A DNA stretch of 64,000 nucleotides from Rehmannia glutinosa. Lineage: Eukaryota; Streptophyta; Magnoliopsida; Lamiales; Orobanchaceae. The stretch's first letter is position 1. The number at the start of each line of letters is the position of its first letter. The DNA is taken from assembly GCA_016081115.2 (NCBI GenBank), contig CM071930.1, positions 29,899,641 through 29,963,640 of the forward strand, given 5' to 3'. Of the stretch, positions 22,039 through 32,127 are shown in pieces. The notes beneath the pieces were generated by a model. That model saw only the letters and a list, made by a program, of their open reading frames with translations, made no database searches and had not been told where the DNA came from. Both the position numbers and the translations under genes were made by a program.

Positions 22039-24330
22039 ATGGCGACCCCTCCTCCATCTACACGGCCATCTAGTTCGCGGTTGAACTCCGGTTCGTCCTC
22101 AAAATCGGGGTCGTCTGATTTTAGCTCGTCCTCGAGCTCTTCTACTTCTACTAGCGGGGCGGCCCATATTCCCCCCTGTCAAGATAGGGTATCCCGCGAG
22201 GCTACCCCTTCGGACGACCTGGAACACATCGCCCCCTGGGCTTTACTTAGGTCCCGAGTCTCTGTTCATGATTTATATACCATTAGGAAAAACTTCTTCA
22301 TTCCCGCTTCATACCGAATCATAATTCCTACTACTAGTGATAGGATAGATAAACCCCCACCTCGCTGCTTAGCTTTTCACCTCGCTAGCCTCGAGGCGGG
22401 TCTTAGATTTCCTTTGGCTCGCCCCATTGCTGACATTCTAAGAGGGCTCGATGTTTGCCCCGCTCAACTTGTCCCAAATTCCTACCGTCACATCGTAGGT
22501 TTTATTATCTTGATGAAGCACTTCGGCGAGGCCACCTCGCTTTATCACTTTTGTGAACTATATGCCATCAACTCTTCTACCACCACTACTAACTCCGGAT
22601 TCTTTTACATCTCACCTCAAACTAATCGAGAATTTTTACATCGAGTTCCTTCCTCGGTGTGGCCTTGGAAAGATAGGTTCATATTCATTCGAGCCCCTAT
22701 TGAAACTCCCTGGTACCTACCTTCGGATTGGAAATTGAGCCAGCCTCGCCTTCGAGGCTTGCCTCCTGTTTCTTAGGGAGCCAACTTCATTTCTAGGTTG
22801 ACCCAAAATTGGTATGAGGCTTGCGACCTCATTACCGAAGACGTTCTATCCCTCGTCGGCCTTAACCCTGCTCCTCGCCACGAAACTCTAACACTTGGTA
22901 ATTTATTTCTCTCTATTTTCTTGGCTCACTTATCATTCTCGTACTGATGCTATTGCTTATTTATGTAGATATGGCGGTCTGATCTGCTGTACTTGACAAG
23001 GCCCTTGCCAATAATAAAGAGATGCTGCTGGCTCGCAATCGAGCTCGCCAAAATGCTGCTCCTTCTGAGCTGCCATTGGGCGTAGTCGTGGCCTCGGCCC
23101 CCATCGTCACGGTAGCTGTCGACCCGGCTCCCAAGGTGCCCTCAAAGAAAACCAGCAAGGCCTCGCGTAGCAAATCGAAGGAAGAGAAAGGGAAGGCTGT
23201 GGCCGAAGGCTCTGCCCAGAAAAAGACTAAGACTCGCAAGGCTAAGATCTCGCCTGACTCAATGGATGTCTCCCCCGAAATGCGAGCTCACGATGTGAGC
23301 GAACCCACCGATGCGAACCTTCCGACAGTGGACCAGATGATGATGTGGTTAAATCGAAGCGAGTCTCATCTTCAGGCCCCACGACTTGCGGCTCGCGAGA
23401 AGGCTCCCGAACTTATGCCTCGAGCTCGCGAGCTCGCGAGCTCTCGTGACTTTATTCCCAATTGGAATATCGGCTCGCGGAGCTCGGTCCTCGAAATGAA
23501 CCACGGGAGGACTCCTTTGAATTGTACAACTACACTACCCTTCCTGCTTATCAGTTCGCCCTAATTAACACTGAATTTACTCGCATCGAAGAGCTCGCAG
23601 CCCATGGTATCATGTCGGTATGTGGCTCCTTTTAAATTGTGCAGCACTTTTGCTTCGTTTTTTACTTCGCTTCACTGTCCTTTACTTTCGCTTTTTCCTT
23701 TCGTAGCTATCTGCCTTGCTTCATCAAATGGGCCTTCGTGGCGCTGACTGGAGGCATCAAAACAAGGTGTTCGTCAATCAGCTGAGTGAGGTCCACGCGA
23801 AGCTACAAACTACCAAAGCGGATAAGGTAAAAGCCATCAAGGAGCCTCGAGCCGAGCTTCTCAAGGAAGTGGCCGATCTGAAAACCCATCTCGCTTTGTC
23901 CCAAAGCGAGCTCAAAACTCATGAAGAGCTTCATGCCAAGGAGGTGGCAGATTCTTTTGAGAAGGGTAGTAAGCGAGGTCTCGAAGAATATCCCTCCTCT
24001 GAAGAGTATAAGGCTTCGCTAGCCTCATCTCGCCTCGCTGGAGTTCAATCTTTCCTCCAGTCCTCCTCTTGCGAGAAACTCATGGCCGAACGAGCCGTGG
24101 TGTACCTTTTCGACGGCTTTGAGAGATGCCGTGAGCAAGGGATTAAAAAGGGGGCCTTCAAGGCCGATTTCAACCCCGAAAAGCTAGACCCCTTTGAGAA
24201 GGACGAGCTGAGGGCAGATGTCGTCAGAGGTGAAGGCGAGGTTGGCACCTCGAACGACGTAGAAATCATTGACGAGGTTGAGGAGGTCGATGAGTTCACC
24301 GAGATCGTTAAACCTCTTCTAGCCTCCTAG
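22039..24330 (+). pseudogene. Antisense three-exon gene, putative gypsy type transposon family (PF04195-like)
   Basis: Exon 1 (22,039-22,897) starts MATPPPSTRPSSSR with a Ser-rich tail, then a globular domain (SVHDLYTIRKNFFIPASYR ... HFGEATSLYHFCELY ... WKDRFIFI ... WYLPSDW) typical of this family. An in-frame TAG is at 22,774. Intron 1 is 22,898-22,968 (GTAATT to TGTAG). Exon 2 (22,969-23,617) is in phase, with a TGA at 22,980-22,982 and a frame slip near 23,480, and holds a Lys-rich stretch (KKTSKASRSKSKEEKGKA) that could be a nuclear signal. Intron 2 is 23,618-23,706 (GTATGT to TCGTAG). Exon 3 (23,707-24,330) is a coiled coil with an acidic tail. Joined length would be about 710 codons. 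Its role is unknown; a nuclear protein is reported for the Grande counterpart. Confidence 0.8.
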
Positions 24331-24559
24331 GGATTTTATTTATGTAAATCGCTGACGAAGTATTTAACTTGGATGTATTTTTGTTGACAATCTCATCGCC
24401 TCACAATGTACTTCTAATTTTACTCCGTTTTTGTGTATTGCTTCAACATTACTTCGCTTATTTTTTGCATGCCATTTCGATGTACTACATTTTGCTTTTA
24501 TATGTTGCATGTACTTTGCTTCGCTCTGCTCCCTTTTTTTTTTACGAGCCTGTCCCTTG
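24331..24559. other. Downstream region of the antisense gene
   Basis: This T-rich, non-coding stretch between the antisense stop codon and the tandem array probably holds the 3' UTR. No polyadenylation signal is clear. Confidence 0.35.
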
Positions 24560-25185
24560 GCCCCTAGTCTTCTTCATGGGGCTAAGTCCCTTGGCGAGCC
24601 TAGGTCCTTGGGTGAGCCTAGGTCCCTTGGAACCATTATAGGCTTTGCATGCCTGGCAATTTCTTAGCCTAGGCTCGTTTGTGAGCCTAGGTCTCTGGGC
24701 GAGCCTAGGTCCTTGCTTGGGACCATTGTAGGCTTTACCAGCCTAAAAGGGAGCTTATGGCCTAGATCCCTCTTGGGATCGTCTTGGGCCTGCTAGCCTT
24801 TTAGGGACTTATCTTGGGAGCCTAGGTCCCTTTGTTGGGACCATTGTGGGTTTTGTCAGCCTAGAAGGGTGCTTATGGCCTAGATCCTTCATGGGATCGT
24901 CTTGGGCCTGCTAGCCTTTTAGGGGGCTTACTTGCGAGCCTAGGTCCCTTTGTTGGGACCATTGTGAGCTTTGCCAGCCTAAAAGGGTGCTTATGGCCTA
25001 GATCCTTCGTGGGATCATCTTGGGCCTGCTAGCCTTTTAGGGGGCTTACTTGCGAGCCTAGGTCCCTTGGTTGGAACCATTGTGGGCTTGGCCATCCTAA
25101 AAGGGTGCTTATGGCCTAGATCCTTCGTGGAATCGTCTTTGGCCTGCTAGCCTTTTAGGGGTCTTACTTGCGAGCCTACGAATCT
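24560..25185 (-). repeat. 118-bp tandem array in the Tat 3' region
   Basis: CTTGGGCCTGCTAGCC-type starts recur at 24,783, 24,901, 25,019 and 25,137, exactly 118 bp apart, with more degenerate copies to the left from about 24,560. The unit contains GAGCCTAGGTCCCTTTG and GGCCTAGATCCTTC. Tandem arrays in the 3' region of Tat elements are known and are a proposed seed of satellite DNA. Confidence 0.9.
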
Positions 25186-25340
25186 TGAATGGTTCGCTTT
25201 CGATCCTGAAATACTAAGCAGATATGTTTGCGAAAAAGTAAACATTGCAAGTGATATCTCACGTTCTTTCATTGAATAGAGCTTTTATCATAAGTCTTCA
25301 GTGCTTCCAAAATTAAGCTAAGTACATAAAGTAAATTAAG

Positions 25341-27752
25341 CTAAGTGTAGAACCTCCTTAAGTTATGAATGTTCCAAGGCCTCGGGAGCTGCTTTCCTTG
25401 CATGTTTTCTAGTCTGTATGTTCCCCTCTTTAGCACCTCAATTACTTTGAAGGGTCCTTCCCAATTTGCCTCCAGCTTCCCTACATGTTTGGAAACTTCT
25501 ACTTTTTTGAGCACTAGATCCCCTACCTGAAAGCTTCGCTCCTGAACCCTTTTGTTATATGTATTTTTCATCCTTCCCTTAGCCGTTTGGATCTGAATAA
25601 ATGCTTTATCTCGCTGTTCTTCAATGAGATCGAGCTCGAGTTCTCTAGCTTCACTATTGCTCTCAGGCTCGTACCGAGCGACCCGAAGCGAAGTTTCTCC
25701 AATTTCCACCGGCACGATCGCTTCCGACCCATACACTAAACTGAAAGGCGTCTCACCCGTCGAAGTCCGTGGGGTCGTTCGATATGCCCAAAGGACTCCA
25801 GGTAGCTCATCCACCCAATACGACTTCGCTTCCTCTAGCCTCGTTTTTAAGTGTTGTAGAATAATTCTATTTGCAACCTCAGTCTGCCCATTTGCTTGAG
25901 GGTTCCCCACAGCTGTAAAATTTTGTTTGACTTTATATTCCTCACACCATTCCCTAACCTTCTTTCCTTGAAATTGAGTGACATTATCTGATATTAAGAC
26001 TCTGGGCGCCCCATACCTACATGCGATGTTTTTCCACAAAAAATTCATGACTTTGGTTTTCGTTATCTTAGCCACTGCTTCGGCTTCGATCCACTTAGAA
26101 AAGTACTCCACTGCTACAATGATAAATTTCTTCTGAGCTCTAGCCACTGGAAATGGACCCAATATATCGATTCCCCATTGATCAAAAGGACAAGCAATGG
26201 GGATCGCTTCCAACTGGGTCGCTGGCTGATGAGTTAGGTTCGCATGAAACTGACACTTCGCACACTTTTTAACAAACTCCATTGCACCCTTTGCTAAAGT
26301 TGGCCAAAAGTAACCTTGCCGGATCACCTTCTGGACGAGCGCCTTACCTCCCGAGTGGTTACCACAGTTGCCTTCATGAATCTCCCTCATCACATACATC
26401 GCCTTCTCCGGTCCGAGGCACTTTAGCAGTGGTCCTCCTACTGATCTTTTATACATCTCATTGTCTATCATTAGAAACCGAGATGCTCTAACTTGGACCC
26501 TTCTAGCTTTTATCGGATCCAGCGGTAAAATTCCTTTTTCTAGGAAATTTTTCAAGTCTTCCATCCAATCAATTGGGGTGTCGACTGGACAAACTAGCGC
26601 CTCGCTTGGATACTGCTCGATGGGACCTTTCTCCGCTAGCGAGTCCGGCTTCGTCGCCACCAACACAATCACTTTCCTCGAGCTATTCCCACTTACTGCA
26701 CTTTCGAAGCGAGCTAGAGCATCAGCTCGCTCATTTTCATTTCTTGGGATCTGCTGTAGTTGAAAAAATTCGAACTTTTCCATCAACCGTTTTGCTTTCT
26801 CCAAATAGGTAGCCATAGATCGATCCTTGGCTTCAAACGAACCTTCAACTTGCATTGCTACCAACTGGGAGTCAGTGTAGGCTATCAACCTCTTCACATT
26901 GCACTTCTGCGCCATTTTTAAACCTGCCAATAGAGCTTCGTATTCAGCCTCGTTGTTTGTCACCTCAAATTCGAGGCGAAGTGCCACTTCAACCTCAAAA
27001 GAATTGGGCTTCTGCAACAAGATCCCGGCTCCACCTCCAGTAGCCACCGCCGACCCATCCACATGCAGTAGCCACGTCACTTCCTCTTTTTGAACTTCAA
27101 TGTCCGACCCACTTGCTTCATTAACGAAGTCGGCCAGGACTTGAGCCTTCACCGCCGTTTTACTTTGATACTTAATGTCAAATTCCCCCAATTCCACGGA
27201 CCATGTCACTAAGCGACCTGATAGCTCCGGTTTTTCTAACACTTGTCTCAGCGGCTGATTTGTGAGGACAATAATCTGATGAGATTGGAAGTAAGGTCGC
27301 AACTTCCTAGCTGATACTACCAAGGCTAGAGCTAGCTTTTCGGTCTCTAGATACCTCTCTTCGGCTCCCTGTAACAACTTACTCACGTAGTAAACTGGGC
27401 GATGAACTCCCTCTTTGTCTCGTACCAACACCGAGCTCACGGCTCGCTTCGAAATGGCTAGGTATAAAAATAGAGCCTCTCCTTTTTTAGGTTTGGACAG
27501 TAAAGGTGGAGACATAAGGTACCCTTTCAAATCTTCAAACGCCTTCTCACATTCCTCCGTCCATTGAAAATTCTTCATGTTCCTCAAAGAGTTGAAAAAG
27601 GGGAGGTTGCGATCAGCTGGCCTCGAAATGAACCTGTTCAACGAGGCAATTTTTCCCGTGAGCTGTTGTACTTCATTGACCGTTCTAGGTGAACTCATTT
27701 CCATTCTAGCTTTTATCTTCTTTGGGTTCGCTTCGATCCCCCTCTCATGCAC
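25341..27752 (-). CDS. pol: Tat pol: RT C-terminus, RNase H, second RNase H, integrase
   Basis: One open frame of 803 codons ends at 25,341. Residues 1-95 are the RT thumb/connection (MHERGIEANPKKI). Residues 95-210 are the retroviral-type RNase H (YYVSKLLQGAEERYLETEKL). Residues 226-350 are a second RNase H (HVDGSAVATGGGAGILL with D231, TNNEAEYEALLAG, YTDSQ with D293, ERADALAR with D343). Integrase has H459/H466/C497/C500 zinc ligands and D529 (WGIDILGPFP), D589 (LISDN) and E625 (NGQTEVANR), then a GPFKV-type C-terminal domain. All catalytic residues look present. The true start lies upstream in the polyprotein; a small deletion and shift near 27,755 separates it from the RT palm. Confidence 0.95.
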   Translation of the reverse strand: MHERGIEANPKKIKARMEMSSPRTVNEVQQLTGKIASLNRFISRPADRNLPFFNSLRNMKNFQWTEECEKAFEDLKGYLMSPPLLSKPKKGEALFLYLAISKRAVSSVLVRDKEGVHRPVYYVSKLLQGAEERYLETEKLALALVVSARKLRPYFQSHQIIVLTNQPLRQVLEKPELSGRLVTWSVELGEFDIKYQSKTAVKAQVLADFVNEASGSDIEVQKEEVTWLLHVDGSAVATGGGAGILLQKPNSFEVEVALRLEFEVTNNEAEYEALLAGLKMAQKCNVKRLIAYTDSQLVAMQVEGSFEAKDRSMATYLEKAKRLMEKFEFFQLQQIPRNENERADALARFESAVSGNSSRKVIVLVATKPDSLAEKGPIEQYPSEALVCPVDTPIDWMEDLKNFLEKGILPLDPIKARRVQVRASRFLMIDNEMYKRSVGGPLLKCLGPEKAMYVMREIHEGNCGNHSGGKALVQKVIRQGYFWPTLAKGAMEFVKKCAKCQFHANLTHQPATQLEAIPIACPFDQWGIDILGPFPVARAQKKFIIVAVEYFSKWIEAEAVAKITKTKVMNFLWKNIACRYGAPRVLISDNVTQFQGKKVREWCEEYKVKQNFTAVGNPQANGQTEVANRIILQHLKTRLEEAKSYWVDELPGVLWAYRTTPRTSTGETPFSLVYGSEAIVPVEIGETSLRVARYEPESNSEARELELDLIEEQRDKAFIQIQTAKGRMKNTYNKRVQERSFQVGDLVLKKVEVSKHVGKLEANWEGPFKVIEVLKRGTYRLENMQGKQLPRPWNIHNLRRFYT

Positions 27753-28580
27753 AGTGCACTTAGCGGATTCAATTTCATACCATAAGCTCGCATTATTCTG
27801 AATGCCTCCCTCAAATGCTTGAGGTGATCCTCTTCCTTTACACTTTTCACCAACATGTCATCAACATACACCTCCATTGATTTGCCAATTTTCTCTCTAA
27901 ACATGAGGTTGACTAACCTCTGATAAGTAGCTCCCGCATTCTTTAGCCCAAAAGGCATTACCATATAACAATAAACTCCATTCTCCGTCACAAATGAGGT
28001 CTTATCTCTGTCTTCCTCCGCCATAAAAATTTGGTGATATCCTTGGTAAGCATCCATCATGCTAAGCAAGGCACATCCTGCCATGGAATCTCCCAAAAGG
28101 TCAATGCGAGGCAGGGGGTAAGGATCCTTGGGACATGCCTTATTCAGATATGTGAAATCTGTGCACATCCTCCATTTATTATTAGCCTTGGGCACCACAA
28201 CTACATTTGACAACCATTCGTGAATTGAATCTCACAACATACCCCGCTTTCCAATAATTTGTTCACCTCGTTTTCTATAATTTTGTTTCTTTCACTTCCA
28301 AAGCTTCGCTTTTTTCATTTTCACTTGGCCTCGCTAATGGGTCCACATTCGATCGATGAACCATCACCTCGGGGTCTATGCCTTGGAAATCGAAGGTTTC
28401 GGCAAAGATATCCACGTTCTCCTTTAGAAATTGAATCATCAACACTTATAGCCGAGTCCATTTGCGACCCTATCTTAGTGAACTTATCCGGGTCGCTTAG
28501 CTCGAGCTCAATCACTTTGTACTGCTTCGTTGGCTCAACCCTATACTCCGCCATTGTCCTAGCTTTTTTAACCTTCTCCT
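27713..28580 (-). pseudogene. pol: Tat reverse transcriptase palm and upstream linker
   Basis: The frame 28,213-27,713 carries VVVVPKANNKWRMCTDFTYL, NKACPKDPYPLPRIDLL, MMDAYQGYHQI, MPFGLKNAGATYQRLVN and the catalytic YVDDML. It ends MKLNPLSALC and then leaves frame. The frame of the next piece resumes at VHERGIEANP, and about a dozen residues normally present between KCT and HERG (FGV..GKFLGF type) are missing, so a ~35-bp deletion plus shift is inferred. The upstream part (28,580-28,214) is an acidic linker read in fragments (YRVEPTKQYKVIELELSD). Confidence 0.85.
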
Positions 28581-28581
28581 T

Positions 28582-29388
28582 TTAATTTTTTCTCAGCCCA
28601 ACTTCTTCTTCGCGGGTTATTTGCCTTATGGTTCTCACTTCTCTCCCTTCCTTCTTCTTTTTTAGGGAAACGTTATAGCATTCTCTAGCCATCTTCTGAT
28701 CGCCTCGCACTTCGCCTATTCCTCCTGCTATAGGGAACTTCATCTTCATGTGGTAAGTGGATACCACAACTTGAAACTGATTCAGTATGGGTCGCCCCAT
28801 GATCACATTATAAGCGAATGGGGCGTCTACTACCAAGTACTTGATCATGATTGTCTTTCGGCATGGTGCTTCGCCTAGAGAAGTGGGGAGATCAATGGTT
28901 CCTAGAGGAACCACTTCGCTTCTTCCAAATCCCATCAACGGAGTGTCAACCGGATGCAAGGCGGTTACATCCAGTTCCATCTTCCTCAACACATGCATAA
29001 ATAATATGTCCGCCGAGCTCCCATTGTCCACCAAGATTTTTTGTACGGCGAAGTTGGCGATATCCATCGTGATTACCATCAGGTCGTTTTGGCCTGCCTC
29101 GACCCCCGTGAGGTCACGACCATCAAATGTAATAGGACTATAGTTTTGGATGCTCATGACCTTCAGTTTCCTCTTAGAGTCATGGGTGAGGTTACGCGCA
29201 TGCTTCCTTCTTGCACTCTGTGAATCACCTCCACTAGGACCTCCTGTTATCTTCTTCCTGATTTTGCCTAGGCCTGGAGCGTTCCCTCGGGCGTTCTTGC
29301 CTATGTCCAGTCTCATGGTGACCTCTCGACCAGCTTCACGACTTGCGAGTCGGTGATCTTCGCCTTGGGTCCCGGTTAGGTCCTCCAC
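28582..29388 (-). CDS. pol: Tat aspartic protease region
   Basis: The open frame of 268 codons contains ILVDNGSSADIL at residues 118-129 (active-site aspartate at about 29,028). This D-N-G-S-S form is usual in Tat elements in place of DTGA. It continues PVDTPLMGFG and YNVIMGRPILNQFQ, the conserved flap and second-half motifs. The protease cuts the gag-pol polyprotein. The Lys/Arg-rich N-terminus belongs to the gag-protease junction. Confidence 0.9.
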   Translation of the reverse strand: MEDLTGTQGEDHRLASREAGREVTMRLDIGKNARGNAPGLGKIRKKITGGPSGGDSQSARRKHARNLTHDSKRKLKVMSIQNYSPITFDGRDLTGVEAGQNDLMVITMDIANFAVQKILVDNGSSADILFMHVLRKMELDVTALHPVDTPLMGFGRSEVVPLGTIDLPTSLGEAPCRKTIMIKYLVVDAPFAYNVIMGRPILNQFQVVVSTYHMKMKFPIAGGIGEVRGDQKMARECYNVSLKKKKEGREVRTIRQITREEEVGLRKN

Positions 29389-29845
29389 CTCATTCTTCTT
29401 TCAAAACAAAATTTTGTAAGTTACCTTGCTGGATGAGCCTTTCAATCTCATCTCGCAATTGAATGCAGTCCTCGGTATCGTGGCCATGGTCCTTGTGAAA
29501 GCGATAATATTTATCCATGTTTCTCCGGCCGAGGTTGTCTTCATCTTTTTGGCCACCTTAGCATATCGTTCGCTCTATAGCCATTAGGGGCGTGACTTTA
29601 GGGCGCATTCAACGAGTGTATCTATTGTGCCTCGCTATCCTAGGGCGATCTTGATGCGGACCTCGGTCAGGCCTCTCTCGTCCCTATCCGAAGCCTCTCT
29701 CTAAGATCCCTCCTTCGGCGTGGAGCACGAGCCACTTGGGACCACTCACGGTCCTTGGGGCATTCATTTCTTCCTCTGTATGTACTTTTGGGTCACCTCC
29801 ATTAAGCTGCTCCTTATCGACGGGTGGCTCACGAGCGCTGCCGAT
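29389..29845 (-). pseudogene. gag: Tat gag C-terminus (nucleocapsid-like, His/Cys block)
   Basis: In element sense, about 29,560-29,400 reads YYRFHKDHGHDTEDCIQLRD, followed by EIERLIQQGNLQNFV. This is the single His/Cys block typical of Tat gag, with a Tyr where the first Cys is usual. The stretch before it (29,840-29,570) is Arg-rich and frameshifted. Confidence 0.7.
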
Positions 29846-30771
29846 CTAATGGTCCTTTTGCAATCCAAGGATGAGTATATTAGTCATCATATCGATCCGC
29901 ATATCTTGTACATCCAGCACTTCATCATTGAACCGATTTATGAATTCCCTGAGTGACTCTTTCACCCCTTGCCTTATAGTGAACAAATGCGAAGCCGACC
30001 TTCGAGCTCGCTTTTGGCTTGCAAACTGGTATAAGAACTTCCAAGCCAGATGTTCGTAAGAAACCACAGTTCCCCTATGTAATCTCATGAACCATTCATG
30101 TGCCTTCCCGGTCAGCGTGGTATTGAATATTCTAGCATTCATGGCATCCGACTGCCCATACAATTGCATCACGTGGTCGAAAGTGGTAAGATGCTCCTGA
30201 GGGTCCCATGTTCCCATCATATTTCGGGAGATCAGGAAGCTTGAAGTTCGGTGTGACCACCTCGGCTAGGATCTCGGGAGAAAATGGAGATCCCCTTTTC
30301 TGCAAAGCGGATGTTACAGCTCCCCTCCGCCTCAGATCATCTAGTTGTCGAGGTAACATGCTCGATTTGTTCACTCAGTTCGTGAATGTCCCGTGGCTTA
30401 TTGACTGGTTCACCAACGACCTCCACAGGTCTCACTTGTGGCCTGATGGTTTGGCTAGCCACTTCTTCCAAATCATCTGGTACTTCGTTTCGCTTTTTCC
30501 CATTTCCCCCTTCCAATGGGAGGTCTTGGGGAGGTGCCTCCATAACCTTCTTGTCCTTTCTTTCCCTATCCTCGAACATTTTTTCCAGCATTTTCTCAAA
30601 GTCACTAGCTTTCATGTGAATCATCTGCTATTCCTCCTGAACCAAAGAGGTTCCCGCGATGTGAAGCGGGCGAATTGGTGATGTTCCTCGGGGAGGGTCC
30701 TCCACGACCCCCTGAGGTGTCTTGGATGCGTGCTTAGGTATTTCCAATGTCTTCCCTGGTGTTTCCTCCAT
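29846..30771 (-). pseudogene. gag: Tat gag (capsid), broken
   Basis: The ATG at 30,771 (MEETPGKTLEIPKHAS) is the first start after the primer-binding site. An in-frame TAG sits at 30,628-30,630, then MIHMKASDFEKMLEKMFEDR. After a shift near 30,340 comes MLPRQLDDLRRRG and FKLPDLPKYDGN, and after another near 30,220 the capsid core GTWDPQEHLTTFDHVMQ with FNTTLTGKAHEWFMRL and FINRFNDEVLDV. This matches the Retrotrans_gag domain. Gag builds the particle. One stop and two shifts inactivate it as read. Confidence 0.88.
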
Positions 30772-30787
30772 CTTTAGTTAGACCTCT

Positions 30788-30805
30788 TTCCCACAGACGG
30801 TGCCA
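30788..30805 (-). promoter_or_regulatory. Tat primer-binding site
   Basis: In element sense, TGGCACCGTCTGTGGGAA lies two bases inside the 5' LTR. The GGCGCCGTCTGTGGGAA-like form is characteristic of Tat elements. I do not assign the tRNA. Confidence 0.75.
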
Positions 30806-30807
30806 AC

Positions 30808-31305
30808 TGATTTAGGAAAGTAAATCATATGTACCTGACCTAGGGACCCAAGAAGCGAGGTGAAGTGTTGTCCACGAGGTGACCCGACTCAGGATCCCAA
30901 AAAGCGAGGTGAGGTACTTTGTTCGATGGTACCTGAAACAGAACGCACGTTAGGCTAGCTGGGATGGCTCCCAGCTAAGGCCCTCCGATGCCTAAGTCAG
31001 AATCAGGTAGTTGAGGTACTTAGAAAGCTAAAGAGCGAGGTAATTTAGAATAATGACAAGTTACCTTTTACCTTGATTTTCGTGCCGTTTTATAGTACTG
31101 TTCACCGTGTGATGCGGATCACCGTACACGTGGCGCCCGATCGACGGTGTGTGACTCGCGGGCGACCCGACCCGGACATTCGGGTCGGGTCGGGATCCAT
31201 ATAAAGAGGTCGCGGATTCTGGGGGCATCTTGGTAATTTCCAGCGAGGCGAGGTCAAGATGGTCAATTCGACCTAGGCGAGGCTATAATAGTAATTTCCA
31301 CATCA
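30808..31305 (-). repeat. Tat element 5' LTR
   Basis: This 498-bp LTR pairs with 21,204-21,702 and ends CCACATCA next to the target duplication GATGT. Most differences between the two copies are C/T or G/A transitions. It holds the element promoter; a specific TATA box is not assigned. Confidence 0.93.
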
Positions 31306-31402
31306 GATGTCTCTATCTTCAGGGATACATTCAAATCATTGATAACATCTTCGTGGTTGCCCAATGAAGAATTTGCCTTAGCTCTCCAAAACCATGCCCA
31401 CA
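31306..31402 (-). pseudogene. TPR-protein exon fragment, 5' part
   Basis: On the minus strand it reads AWFWRAKANSSLGNHEDVI and NDLNVSLKIET, a good tetratricopeptide-repeat helix pair (W-x2-R-A-x-A, LGN-x-E-D-x-I-x-DL). It then meets the target duplication of the Tat element and continues at 21,203. No AG acceptor is present immediately before it. Protein-protein interaction is the general TPR role. The region is presumably inside the CACTA element, on the same strand as the cytochrome b5 pieces. Confidence 0.55.
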
Positions 31403-32127
31403 GTAAGAAGTTCGTTCAGAATTTTAGTTAAGAAACAAAATTGCAGAAACCTGAGAATATGCAAATGCACTTCTATTCTTTTCTTTTTGGACTATCTTCA
31501 TTCACAATCATTTCTTGATGTTATGCAAGGACAACAAACAGATTACTAATTATATTCACTCCAACTGAGTGTTAGACAAATCTTGAACTATACTAGTTAA
31601 AATCACAAGTTCTCAGTCAAAATGATAGAAGTTAATGGTTAAAATACATCACATGAGAAAAAGACTAACTTACTTTCATATGCATAATTTTCTATTATCT
31701 CTTCAGCCTACAGCTTTATAAGCCCCAACCTGTAAACCACATTAACATTTTAAAGACAATTGACTACTCTGTTTTGAAAAGCGAACTAAAAATTGACCAA
31801 TGAGATTATTTGGTTTAAAGTCAATTGACATCTCCAATGATTATAAAAATTTCACAACCCTCAACTGCAGATGAAAACTGAATAGGATTGTATAACATTA
31901 TCAACTACTACTAATTGGTATGTATATTGCATCATTAATCAATTATATCAAAATAAAGTCAAATGTAACGCCAATATCAATTTATGTTTATATTATAGAA
32001 AAGCCCTCCAGCAAGAGATGTGCTTCTCACAAGATGGACAAAAACTTGTGTCAGAAGGTCAAAATCCGTCAGACGGATATTAAACCCAGACCCAATGGCA
32101 TTTTTTAAATATTTTGGAGCGGTGCCA
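31403..32127. other. AT-rich DNA right of the TPR fragment
   Basis: Intron-like AT-rich sequence. No reliable exon is visible. A CGTCAGACGG palindrome-like motif occurs near 32,068. Confidence 0.3.

Larger units (their letters stand above)
21204..31305 (-). mobile_element. Full-length Ty3/gypsy element of the Tat lineage with an antisense gene
   Basis: The element is 10.1 kb, oriented on the minus strand, with a 498/499-bp LTR pair, a primer-binding site, a polypurine tract and a 5-bp target duplication. From its 5' end (right) it holds gag, protease, RT, a first RNase H, a second (archaeal-like) RNase H and integrase. A 3.6-kb 3' region follows with a 118-bp tandem array and a spliced gene on the opposite strand. 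The second RNase H before integrase and the long 3' region mark the Tat lineage (Retand/Grande-like). By eye the LTRs differ at about 19 positions plus one indel (near 4%), so insertion is fairly recent. Gag and RT contain shifts and a stop, so it is probably not autonomous. Confidence 0.93.

Noticed and set aside
22039..22776. Host gene captured by the retrotransposon
   Set aside because: The domain belongs to a family associated with plant gypsy elements, and its place and orientation match known antisense accessory genes of Tat elements.
22961..23239. Minus-strand frame opposite exon 2 of the antisense gene
   Set aside because: Shadow of the Ala/Lys-rich coding exon; element-sense pol ends at 25,341 and no motif continues.
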